From Bradysia coprophila (Eukaryota; Arthropoda; Insecta; Diptera; Sciaridae): DNA of 64,000 nucleotides. Under the pieces are notes generated by a model, which saw only the letters and a list, made by a program, of their open reading frames with translations, ran no database searches and was not told the DNA's origin. A program made the position numbers and the translations under genes. Below are positions 35,267 through 47,800 of the stretch, piece by piece (position 1 is the stretch's first letter; each line of letters starts with the position of its first letter). The DNA lies in the NCBI RefSeq assembly GCF_014529535.1, contig NW_023503353.1, positions 27,224 to 91,223 of the forward strand, written 5' to 3'.

Positions 35267-37564
35267 GATCTTCTCGCACCAAGCAGTGCGTATACTCTAA
35301 CTGTAGCTCTTTCCAAGGCCGACATTCGTACAACATTACAAAAATTTTTTTTTTAAAGATACGTGTTTCCTAGAATTGAAAGACGAATCCAACGTGCTAT
35401 CATTCATTAAAATCGGAGACCGCTTGTTCCCCAATCGCCTGAAGTCTTGGCGATATCACTCTTAATATAATTCCCTCTATACACTAAACATTATACAAAT
35501 AAGTTCTCGCTTGGTTTTTTTGCGTGAGGACCAACGTAAATAAACAAGAAATCACTATTAGTATATCTCTCGGCATTTTCATAAGAAAATACCGTTGCGT
35601 ATTTCGTTGAGACTTCAATTTTGTAAATTTTTCTCTAGCTTTTGATGCTACAATATCACAATTTTTGCATTCGTATATCTGAAGCCACTCGTGTGCTGCA
35701 AAGATTTGAATGAATTTGATAATTTTGTGCGCATGAAACAGGTAAATATTTTTAAATACTTTTCTTTACGAAACCTCATGCAACATACCCAGCCACTTTT
35801 ATGTTATTATGTCCTATACTCTTAAACAATGTGAATTCGACGAAAAACGCTGCGGGAGCGATTTATTTAAATGTAAAATTCCACTGTTAATGCGTCAAGT
35901 GTAAAAGCTACGAAGAACTAGCTGTAGTAAATAAAGTGAATTACTAAGCAAATCTGACTATACTTTCGAATAAAGTCTTCAGCGTTGTTGATCGAAAACA
36001 CTTTTGTAATATAGCCCATTGATATAGTGGAATTATTCCGAAGACTAAAATGAACATGTAAAGGTTACCATGTAAGAGTATAGTACACGTTATGAAAAAA
36101 ATCTCAACATGGAAAACAAGGAAAACATCGAACACTTTCATCTTATATAAAATGAGAACAAAATTAACGATACAACACAATTTTAATCATAAAAAAGGTC
36201 AGAAAATATAAATGAAAAATTTCGTCTATTGAAAGTAAATGCGGCAGTGATAATATGAAGTTTTTTTTGTGATTTTTTTTTTATTTGTTGATGTTACATG
36301 GTATGCCTACATATCAGAAAAAAAAATACATGCGCGGCAACCAAAATAAATAATAATAACACGAATCAAATAAATAAAAATAAAAGTATCACCTCTCGTT
36401 TCCACTCGATCGACTGGCAATGTTGCATTTCATCTACCAAAAATGTCATAAATTGTAAACACAACACAGTAAAATTGACAGCACCCCTCAATTTTTCATT
36501 TTTTCACCGATTATCACTTCAATTTCTTTTAATTTCACTTTATTGCAACAATAGTTTTGGTCTAAATTTCCTTTTTCCACAACATTTTCTAATTTCAATC
36601 CACTCGAATAGTAAATATTACACAATTTTAATTTACTAACAGAAAAAAAAACTCCACAGCAACAATTTATTTTTCTGAAGTAACCACTACATCGATATTT
36701 TTACTGTATAATTAACAAGTTCTTTCTCTCTCTCCCCCCTTCTGCATAGGAGAGGATATTTTTCAATAGGCTATTCTTGCTTTTTCGTTTAAACTCACAC
36801 AATTTACTGTTCCATTGAGTATGTATATGTGTTGTGTATCAAACCCGAGTTTCGTGAATACATTCGTCAAACGTTTTTATATGGAAGTTTCTAATACACA
36901 CACAGTTTTACATTGAATGTATGAAGAAAAAAAAAACTTCATTCGTTTGTTGTCTTAATTATTTTTAGGTCAATTCAGGCGTATATATCCATTTCCAGTT
37001 ATTGCACTTAACAATTACTTTATCATTTTAACACAATCGAAACACTTGATAATGTGAACCAATTTTTCCACCATTCCAATCACTTTCAATCCGAAAAACA
37101 ATGGTCTTATTCGATTATTTACATCGATTCAACGCGTAGCCGAACTAAACGAATGTACAAGTGAAGTGAGGTGCTCTGTAAGGTTTTGGCCTTGCTTCTC
37201 TGCTCTGCGCTTCTTTTTTGAACATTTCAAATGCGATTCGGAATTTCTCTCTAAATGACCCCCCCTATATAGATTTCTCTTTTCTAGCTATTTTGGATGT
37301 GGATGTGTTGGTTTTCATATTTGAATAATGAGGTTTTTTGCGACTGAAAAGAGAATACCTGTGTGTCGGCTTTCAGTTTCTTGTTCGAGGCGGTTGTTCG
37401 AAGACGAGTTATAGTTGAATTCGAGCACCATGTCAGCGTTAACCTTTTAGAAACGGCTATGTGGTTATCAACAATTCGCACGTAAAAAGACGGTCTCAGC
37501 TCGGAAAAAAATTTTCAAAACGCTTCAAATAAATTTTGCAAATATAATTGTTCACTGGGTTGCT
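35267..37564. other. AT-rich intergenic stretch
   Basis: No gene or strong repeat is recognised. Short CT-rich tract (36722-36740) and several homopolymer runs. The open frame at 36298-36639 is low-complexity and not supported. Confidence 0.4.
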
Positions 37565-37670
37565 AGGAATCTCGCGCCGCGTCATTCACAATAATTCACA
37601 TTTTGATACATTTTGTATAAGGAAGATGTCACTTTGTGAATTATTGTGAATGACGTGGCGCGAGATTCCT
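37565..37670. repeat. Hairpin element with 36-bp arms
   Basis: AGGAATCTCGCGCC followed by GCGTCATTCACAATAATTCA pairs with its inverse ending GGCGCGAGATTCCT, with only one mismatch noticed, around a ~35-bp loop. It is unusually GC-rich at its tips compared with the surrounding DNA. Confidence 0.85.
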
Positions 37671-37987
37671 TAACACCGTTCACTGTTTAGAGATATTTTT
37701 TTATCTCAAAAAAATTTGAATTGTTCTAATGTGTTGCTTTGCACAGCTACCACAAACTGGATAAGAGCTCTAAATATGTGTGTTTTGCTTACCGTGTTTA
37801 CCATCAAACCTAGATTTTCGACTTAGAAGACGAAAAAATTGAGGGTATGATCAAAAATGATGTTTAGTTGAAATTTTCTCAGATGTTAGTTCCCTAATGT
37901 TAGTTTTACACCGCGAAAATTACATCATCTCAACAGCGTTGTGTCGCCACAGTGTTCCAAAACGTTACTGCCACATTCATAAATCTA

Positions 37988-38593
37988 TTTTTGATATCAG
38001 TACGTCACTTTGCGACCCCTTTATGTCCGGAATTACCCTACAGTAACAGTAGACTTTCGAAAAACCAAGAAAAAATTTTGTTGGTTTTTTGGGTTTTGGA
38101 GCCCATTTTCCCCGTGAGGGGTTTGTAAATTTTCCATGTTAAATATAAAAATCCTAAGGACGTTGCAACTTGCATTGAGACACCTCAAGCATACTCCTTA
38201 TGGTATTTTCTATGTTCCCCTGCCTCTCGCCTTCACTTACTACTGCAGAAATGTTAGAGACAACGATTTTATTTCATGAGGCTTTTTTGAATTTTTTTGG
38301 TTATTGATGAAAATGTGGAATAAGAGATCTGTTTTACAGCGATTGGTGAGCAGGTAGGTTCGGGAACATAGAAAATACCATAAGGAGTATGCTTGAAGTG
38401 TCTCAATGCAAGTTGCAACGTCCTTAGGATTTTTATATTTAACATGGAAAATTTACAAACCCCTCACGGGGAAAATGGGCTCCAAAACCCAAAAAACCAA
38501 CAAAAAATTTTCTTGGTTTTTCGAAAGTCTACTGTTACTGTAGGGTAATTCCGGACATAAGGGGGTCGCAAAGTGACGTACTGATGTCAAAAA
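37988..38593. mobile_element. Foldback element of ~605 bp with ~235-bp arms
   Basis: The left arm 37988-38225 and right arm 38351-38593 are inverted copies with very few differences. Landmarks are CAGTACGTCACTTTGCGACC, AACAGTAGACTTTCGAAAAA, CCCGTGAGGGGTTTGTAAAT and AGCATACTCCTTATGGTATT, each found inverted in the other arm. The middle (~125 bp) has no coding content. High arm identity suggests recent mobility or gene conversion. It ends about 240 bp upstream of nibrin. Confidence 0.85.
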
Positions 38594-38832
38594 TCACACA
38601 ATCAAAAAAGTTTTTCAAAATTTTTCGTAGGACACTAGTACAATTTTTCCATTTTCTTTTCTTCTACTACTGGTAAATGTCAAAACATAACCTTTCTCTA
38701 CATCACACCGTATTTGACTCAATACAAGCAGTTGTTTATTGTGATGAAATATTTGTTAAGATTTGAGATTGTTTATTGTACAGTTTAAGTCATTCGTTGC
38801 ACATTGTTGATTACTGCTTCTTCACCATAGCA

Positions 38833-41570
38833 ATGTGGATTTTAAGCAGAGTTAATAATGGTATGTAACAATCGTGTGCGTATAACAATGAGCGAGAGAT
38901 TCAAGCTTAATTTTAATGTTTCAGAAGACAAAGTCTACCTCCTTTGTGATAAGCCCCATTACACGGTGGGTCGAAACAAGACATGTGACATTGTCGGCGA
39001 ACAGACTCAATCGTCGTTGGGTAGATTTCATGCCACTCTTCATCCCTATGAAGATCGTGTAGAAATTATCGACACCGAGTCAAAATACGGCACCTATATC
39101 AACGAGCAAATTAATTCAAATGTACGAATTGATCCGAAAGTACCGGTTCTACTGAAGGACGGTGACACCATACGATTTGGATTCATTGATTTTACGTGGA
39201 AGCTGGAGAAAGTGGATATTGTCGTTCTGACTTCAACATTGAACGAGCGTGAGAAAAATAACTTGAAAAGAGACATTACCACTCTGGGCGGTCAATTTGT
39301 CGATCAATGGTCGGACACTTGTACTCATCTGGTCGTGAAAAGTTTGACACTAACTGTGAAAGTGTTGCAAGGCTTGTGTCATGCCATTCCAATTGTTAAA
39401 CCCGATTACTTCAGAGCTATGTTGTCGTCCATTCGTAGTAACGGTACTATGCCCAAAGTGGAAATGTTTCAACCAGCTATTGTGGAGCGTGTGGGTGGAA
39501 ACACCTGGTCGATGGAGGCGAACATTGACCGAAAACGGTTATTCGTTGGAAAAACATTAGTTTTCATGAACAGCAGACAAATGGAAACGTTCAAAGGCAT
39601 CATTGAATGTGCCATGGGAAAATGTTCATCGCTCGATACGAAAAAGTGGCAACGAAGGAGCCTCGTTAATCCAGGGGTAATTGTGATAAGTGATTCATCG
39701 GGCTCAACCCAGAGTCAAGTAGCTGTGCAAACTGCGAATGAATTGAACGATTTTTTGATATCAAAAGGAAGTCGGATGGTTCCGGACTCGGAAATCAGTC
39801 TTGCCATTTTACACTGTTCGCTGAATAAATTCTGCAATCCTAACCACACGTTGAAAGATAATTTCGAAAGCAAGCCTCGAACGGTTCCGTCTAAATTGTT
39901 AGCTAACGATACACCAGCTAATCAAAATGGAGGTTCTGCAACATCATCGACAAGTTCTATAAATGTACCTGAGACAATCGACCAGCCGAATACACTGGCA
40001 TCAACTGTTCCCAGTAATTCCGAAATAATTGAACTAATGGATGACGATGATGATGCCATGTTAATACAGAGTGTCGATTTTGCCATGTCGATGGAAGAGG
40101 TTAACAATAAAAAGCGGAAGAATTCAAGTGACATCGAAGAACGGTCGGTAAAAAAACGGAATTTGAACAAGAGCGCTGAGTCAGACGCTCTTTTGGACAA
40201 AAATAGTGCGCCGGATGAAAGTGCTGCATCGAGCAAGAGAGGCTCGACGGACAAAAGTGTTGCATCGACCACCAAAGCCAGCCAGAGCTCGGATATTCCA
40301 CAGCGCAGTACGAGATCCGCTTCAAAAATCCAAAGTTTCTCGAAGACAAAACATGGAATCGAAAGTCCAATAGAAGGAATGAAGAACCAAAGCGCTAAGC
40401 TGAGTACTGCATCGACCACAAAAGGTCTGCTGGATAAAAACACTGCACCGGATGAAAGTGCTACATCGAGCAAGAGAGATTCGTCGGACAAGAGTCTTGC
40501 ATCGGCAACCAGATCGAACCAGAGCTTGGATATTCCACAGCGCAGTGCGAGATCCGCTTCAAAGATTCAAAATTTCTCAACGACTGAACATGTAACCGAA
40601 AGCCGAAAAGAAGTTATAGAAGGAAGGGATAGTCTGAGCTCTAAGCCGAGTACTACAACTAAAAACACAAACAATCAACATACGCGTACTGTCCAACAAA
40701 GTGGAAATAAACGTGATTCTACGGAGAAAAACTCCGAAACTTTTCCTACAGAAATCTCAATTATCCAAGGAAGTCAAATGCAATCACGTGCCGCAAATAA
40801 TTCCCAGCCAAAGTGGACATCAACTCAAATCGATACACCCTCGAAGCGTAAACGAACCGCTCATCGTGGTCCAACCTCAAGCATTTTTGGCGGCAATGAT
40901 TCGGATAGCGACGATGATCTATTCAAATTCAACAACGAACCATCAGTGAAAAAGTCACGACCAGCCAAAGGCAGTGACTCAGATTCTGATGATAATCGAA
41001 ATTATCCTCGATCAAGCGGACCAGTTGCACCAGTTCCGATGCTACCACCCATACCCATCACACAACCTCAGTCTCAAATTGCACCAGATAGTTGGTTGAG
41101 CAGACCAGCACTGACACAAACATTCACAGGCAACACAACTATCCGTTCAAGGCCAAGGAAACGAAATGATCGCGCCGACAAGGCGAAATCGAACAATGTT
41201 TCAACTGGATGGCAAATTGGCCAGTTTTGCATTTCGACTCCTCCCGTTGCGATACCGACTCAAGGCTGGTGCTCAAAGGATACCATAAAATCGGCGAGTT
41301 TGGAGAATGATATGAAGCAGGAGGATTCGAAAGGGAAGTCTATGCTGGAAGCATCTAATGATTCTCTCAAATGTGGTATTCAAGTGATCACTAAGAGTAT
41401 GAATTTGATGAGTACCAGCGGTAAAGTGTTCAAGGTGAGTAGTTTGTCGATGATAACAGTAAAACAAAAATTACAAAAATTATTTCCGCTTTTCCTTTAC
41501 ATTTCCACAGAAGCAGAGCTTCATCGTGCCATCAGAAATTATAAAAACTACAAAAATCTACGAATTTTGA
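38833..41570 (+). CDS. nbs: Nibrin (NBS1), MRN double-strand-break repair complex subunit
   Basis: I place the start at 38833 (MWILSRVNN), not the ATG at 38858. Exon 38833-38860 splices over a 64-nt GT-AG intron to 38925, giving MWILSRVNNEDKVYLL, the conserved MW-L start. Exons 38925-41434 and 41511-41570 complete 865 residues. The FHA domain is at about 15-95 (YTVGRN, LGRFHA, KYGTYIN), BRCT1 at about 100-180 and a BRCT2-like region at about 190-330. A long disordered part has two ~90-residue tandem repeats (DKN-APDESA-SSKR...DIPQRS-RSASKIQ, about 430-610). An acidic-aromatic DSDDDLFKFN is near 670, and GKVFKKQSF near the end looks like the Mre11-binding motif. Nibrin tethers Mre11-Rad50 to breaks and activates ATM. 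No canonical C-terminal ATM motif follows. The gene converges on Hen1. Confidence 0.93.
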
Positions 41571-41834
41571 TCAGCGAATTGCTCAAAAATTCGTCCTATT
41601 TTTTTGCGAAGTTAATTTTCATTTATCAAATAAATTCTCGTTTACTCTTTAATAAGTTGACGCCTTTAACTTACCACAAAACTTTGGTCATTTGAAGCCG
41701 CCTCCCGCTGCACTTGGAAACTACTACAACCAAGGTTTGTTTAGATATGAAAAGTGACCAAAATATTTATTTTCCACGTAAGTTTGTTCAATATTCCTCA
41801 AAATGTATAGTATAACAGTACAAAATATAAAAAC

Positions 41835-44800
41835 TTAATCCCAATCTTCATCTGACGATGCTACTTGGCGTGGAAGCGCATCAACACAATTGGCGGGCAT
41901 GTCGTCTTCTTCGTCACTTTCCGTGTCCATCGGTTTAATGAGAAAGACATCATCCTCGTCGATTGTGTAGTTATTTTTACGCATAACGTATCTGCAAGAC
42001 ACATTCGATTGAATCTTCTTGTTCGAATTGACTCGACGGCTTTACAGAAACAGTAAAGTGCAAACGTAAGATGAACGGCGGAAGCTTACCTGAACTCGTT
42101 TATATCCGAAGTAAATTTGTATACCAATTCGAATATTCGCTTGACAGGAACTTTTATAATATCGTTGTCGGCATCATAGTGATCATCATTCAAGTTCATA
42201 TAGCGACTGAGATGGAAACAGGCTTCATCGAAAATCTTCTGCTCCTGAGATCTGTCGTCCATATTCTTTGGATAAATGCAAGTAGTGACCAATCTGTAAC
42301 TTTCCATATCGATATGTGTTGTGGCCATGTCAACAATCATTTCTTCGACTTCATCACTTATAGAGCGGTTGATATCATCTGTAGTAGATTTTTCTGATGC
42401 ACTTTCTTTATTAATGATGACATGTTCTGTTAAAACCGATTCGCTTTGAATTTTCATAACTTGTGGCAGGTCAAGCTGGTTGCTGTTATAGGAAAATCCC
42501 TCAGCTGTGGTGTCACCACAGCCATTCGACGTTAGGTCGTAAAAATCGCAACGAACAAATAAGGCCATTTGACTGCAACATCCCAGATGTTCAGTGCCGT
42601 CAGGTCCAGGACCAATGCCGTAAAAAGCAACTTTATAATCTGGAAATCGTGTACATATGTTGTAGGCCCTGTGGATGAATGAATGTATAATTGGTGGAAT
42701 GCATAGCAGGTCGACATCTACAATCGAGTCTTACCAGTCTTCGAATTGCTCACGCGTCCATTCAAATTTGTGGTCGTCGTGGCGAAATTTTTCTGTCATA
42801 TTGAACAGAACATTGCACTCTGAATTGGGAGTCGTGAACAGGGCAACTTTTGGTTTCATGAAGCCGAAAATATTGTAGGGTACATTTTCGATGGTTTCCG
42901 GGTAAAGATGTTCGATTCTATTGATGTGTAAGAAAATACAATGGTATTAGTAACTAGAACATCCAACATAACGAGATGGAAATTTGTTGTTGAACGTTTG
43001 ACCATTGCAGAAGTTGGGAGCTTGGGCAAATCAAGTCGAATCACTAATGTCTTGCTGTACTTTTCGCATTCTCATTATTACATTTCATTGCTGTGAGAGT
43101 TCACTCATCATAAGCAATGATTACGGTGATGTTTCGACCAAAATTTGGTCGACTAAAAAATTTTCAAAGTAGTCTCATCTAGCCTTGGCTAGATGTTGAA
43201 ACAACATTTTTGGTCGACCAAAAATTCGTCGATTTTTTGCATTTTGCTTGTGTTTTCCTCTATAAGAATAAACAACATTTTTGGTCGACCAAAATTTGGT
43301 CGTTTACTGAAGGATTCGAAAGAATTCAAATGTTAAGCGAAATCGGCCAAAATTTCGTCGACCAAAATTTGGTCGTTTACTGAAGGGTTCAGAAGAATTC
43401 ACCGTTCAAGAAGAATTCAACGTTAAAATTAATTATTTTCCAAATGATGAATTTTAACGTTTAAATTAATTATTTCCAAATGATGAATTTCAACGTTAAA
43501 ATTAATTATTTTCCAAATGATGAATTTTAACGTTTAAATTAATTATTTTCCAAATGATGAATTTCAACGTTTAAATTAATAATTTTCCAAATGATGAATT
43601 TCAACGTTTAAATTAATTATTTTCCAAATGATGAATTTCAACGTTTAAATTAATAATTTTCCAAATGATGAATTTCAACGTTTAAATTAATTATTTTCCA
43701 AATGATGAATTTCAACGTTTAAATTAATTATTTTCCAAATGATGATAACGAAATTTTTGGCGGCAATGATTCGGATAGCGACGATGATCTATTCAAATTC
43801 AACAACGAGCCATCAGTGAAAAAGTCACGACCAGCCAAAGGCAGTGACTCAGATTCTGATGATAATCGAAATTATCCTCGATCAAGCGGACCAGTTGCAC
43901 CAGTTCCGATGCTACCACCCATACCCATCACACAACCTCAGTCTCAAATTGCACCAGATAGTTGGTTGAGCAGACCAGCACTGACACAAACATTCACAGG
44001 CAACACAACTATCCGTTCAAGGCCAAGGAAACGAAATGATCGCGCCGACAAGGCGAAATCGAACAATGTTTCAACTGGATGGCAAATTGGCCAGTTTTGC
44101 ATTTCGACTCCTCCCGTTCCGATACCGACTCAAGGCTGGTGCTCAAAGGATACCATAAAATCGGCGAGTTTGGAGAATGATATGAAGCAGGAGGATTCGA
44201 AAGGGAAGTCTATGCTGGAAGCATCTAATGATTCTCTCAAATGTGGTATTCAAGTGATCACTAAGAATGATGAATTTCAACGTTTAAATTAATTATTTTC
44301 CAAATGATGAATTTCAACGTTTAAATTAATAATTTTCCAAATGATGAATTTCAACGTTTAAATTAATTATTTTCCAAATGATGAATTTCAACGTTTAAAT
44401 TAATTATTTTCCAAATGATGAATTTTAACGTTTAAATTAATTATTTTCCAAATGATGAATTTTAACGTTTAAATTAATTATTTTCCAAATGATGAATTTC
44501 AACGTTTAAATTGATTATTTTCCAAATGATGAATTTCAACGTTTAAATTAATTATTTTCCAAATGATGAATTTCAACGTTTAAATTAATTATTTTCCAAA
44601 TGATGAATTTCAACGTTTAAATTAATTATTTTCCAAATGATGAATTTCAACGTTTAAATTGATTATTTTCCAAATGATGAATTTCAACGTTTAAATTAAT
44701 AATTTTTCAAATGATGAATTTCAACGTTTAAATTAATTATTTTCCAAATGATGAATTTCAACGTTTAAATTAATTATTTTCCAAATGATGAATTTCAACG

Positions 44801-47800
44801 TTTAAATTAATTATTTTCCAAATGATGAATTTCAACGTTTAAATTAATTATTTTCCAAATGATGAATTTTAACGTTTAAATTAATTATTTTCCAAATGAT
44901 GAATTTCAACGTTTAAATTAATTATTTTCCAAATGATGAATTTCAACGTTAAAATTAATTATTTTCCAAATGATGAATTTCAACGTTTAAATTAATTATT
45001 TTCCAAATGATGAATTTTAACGTTTAAATTAATTATTTTCCAAATGATGAATTTCAACGTTTAAATTAATTATTTTCCAAATGATGAATTTCAACGTTTA
45101 AATTAATTATTTTCCAAATGATGAATTTCAACGATTAAATTAATAATTTTCCAAATGATGAATTTCAACGTTTAAATTGATTATTTTCCAAATGATGAAT
45201 TTCAACGTTTAAATTAATTATTTTCCAAATGATGAATTTTAACGTTTAAATTAATTATTTTCCAAATGATGAATTTCAACGTTTAAATTAATTATTTTCC
45301 AAATGATGAATTTTAACGTTTAAATTAATTATTTTCCAAATGATGAATTTTAACGTTTAAATTAATAATTTTCCAAATGATGAATTTCAACGTTTAAATT
45401 AATAATTTTCCAAATGATGAATTTTAACGTTTAAATTAATTATTTTCCAAATGATGAATTTTAACGTTTAAATTAATTATTTTCCAAATGATGAATTTCA
45501 ACGTTTAAATTAATAATTTTCCAAATGATGAATTTCAACGTTTAAATTAATTATTTTCCAAATGATGAATTTTAACGTTTAAATTAATTATTTTCCAAAT
45601 GATGAATTTCAACGTTTAAATTAATTATTTTCCAAATGATGAATTTCAACGTTAAAATTAATTATTTTCCAAATGATGAATTTCAACGTTTAAATTAATT
45701 ATTTTCCAAATGATGAATTTTAACGTTTAAATTAATTATTTTCCAAATGATGAATTTCAACGTTTAAATTAATTATTTTCCAAATGATGAATTTCAACGT
45801 TTAAATTAATTATTTACCAAATGATGAATTTCAACGTTTAAATTAATTATTTTCCAAATGATGAATTTTAACGTTTAAATTAATTATTTTCCAAATGATG
45901 AACATTTGAATTGTTTTGAATCCTTCAGTAAACGACCAAATTTTGGTCGATTTCCCTTAAGATTTGAATTTTTTTTGAACACTTCGGGAAACGACCAAAT
46001 TTTGGTCGACGAAATGGTGGTCAACCAAATTTTGGTCGATTTGCCTTAACATTTGAATTCTTCTGAATCCTTCAGTAAACGACCAAATTTTGGTCGACCA
46101 AAAATGTTGTTTATTCTTATTCTTTTAATTTTTTATATATGTTCAGTTGGGACTATAGCCCGTTGGATTAAATTGAATTAAATTTTCCAAATGATGAATT
46201 TTAACGTTTAAATTAATTATTTTCCAAATGATGAATTTCAACGTTTAAATTAATTATTTTCCAAATGATGAATTTCAACGTTTAAATTAATTATTTTCCA
46301 AATGATGAATTTCAACGTTTAAATTAATTATTTTCAAAATGATGAATTTCAACGTTTAAATTAATTATTTTCCAAATGATGAATTTCAACGTTTAAATTA
46401 ATTATTTTCCAAATGATGAATTTCAACGTTTAAATTAATTATTTTCCAAATGATGAATTTCAACGTTTAAATTAATTATTTTCCAAATGATGAATTTCAA
46501 CGTTTAAATTAATTATTTTCCAAATGATGAATTTTAACGTTTAAATTAATTATTTTCCAAATGATGAATTTCAACGTTTAAATTAATTATTTTCCAAATG
46601 ATGAATTTTAACGTTTAAATTAATTATTTTCCAAATGATGAATTTCAACGTTTAAATTAATTATTTTCCAAATGATGAATTTTAACGTTTAAATTAATTA
46701 TTTTCCAAATGATGAATTTTAACGTTTAAATTAATTATTTTCCAAATGATGAATTTCAACGTTTAAATTAATAATTTTCCAAATGATGAATTTCAACGTT
46801 TAAATTAATTATTTTCCAAATGATGAATTTCAACGTTTAAATTAATTATTTTCTAAATGATGAATTTTAACGTTTAAATTAATTATTTTCCAAATGATGA
46901 ATTTCAACGTTTAAATTAATTATTTTCCAAATGATGAATTTTAACGTTTAAATTAATTATTTTCCAAATGATGAATTTCAACGTTTAAATTAATTATTTT
47001 CCAAATGATGAATTTTAACGTTTAAATTAATTATTTTCCAAATGATGAATTTTAACGTTTAAAATTAATTATTTTCCAAATGATGAATTTCAACGTTTAA
47101 ATTAATTATTTTCCAAATGATGAATTTCAACGTTTAAATTAATTATTTTCCAAATGATGAATTTTAACGTTTAAATTAATTATTTTCCAAATGATGAATT
47201 TCAACGTTTAAATTAATTATTTTCCAAATGATGAATTTTAACGTTTAAATTAATTATTTTCCAAATGATGAATTTCAACGTTTAAATTAATTATTTTCCA
47301 AATGATGAATTTTAACGTTTAAATTAATTATTTTCCAAATGATGAACATTTGAATTGTTTTGAATCCTTCAGTAAACGACCAAATTTTGGTCGATTTCCC
47401 TTAAGATTTGAATTTTTTTGAACACTTCGGGGAAACGACCAAATTTTGGTCGACGAAATGGTGGTCAACCAAATTTTGGTCGATTTGCCTTAACATTTGA
47501 ATTCTTCTGAGTCCTTCAGTAAACGACCAAATTTTTGGTCGACGAAATGGTGTTCAACCAAATTTTGGTCGACGAAATGGTGGTCAACCAATTTTGGTCG
47601 ATTTGTTTTAACATTTGAATTCTTCTGAATCCTTCAGTAAACGACCATTTTTTGGTCGACGAAATTGTGGTCAACCAATTTTTGGTCGATTTGCCTTAAC
47701 ATTTGAATTCTTCTGAATCCTTCAGTAAACGACCAAATTTTGGTCGACCAAAAATGTTGTTTATTCTTATTCTTTTAATTTTTTTATATATGTTCAGTTG

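Noticed and set aside
35093-35356. Overlapping open frames on both strands
   Set aside because: They are read-through of the right arm of the 34654-35266 foldback.
39922-40491. 189-residue minus-strand open frame
   Set aside because: It is antisense to the nibrin repeat region, whose sense frame is conserved.
43816-44292. Independent 158-codon gene in the satellite
   Set aside because: It is a truncated copy of a nibrin exon segment running into satellite; no promoter or splice signals are evident.
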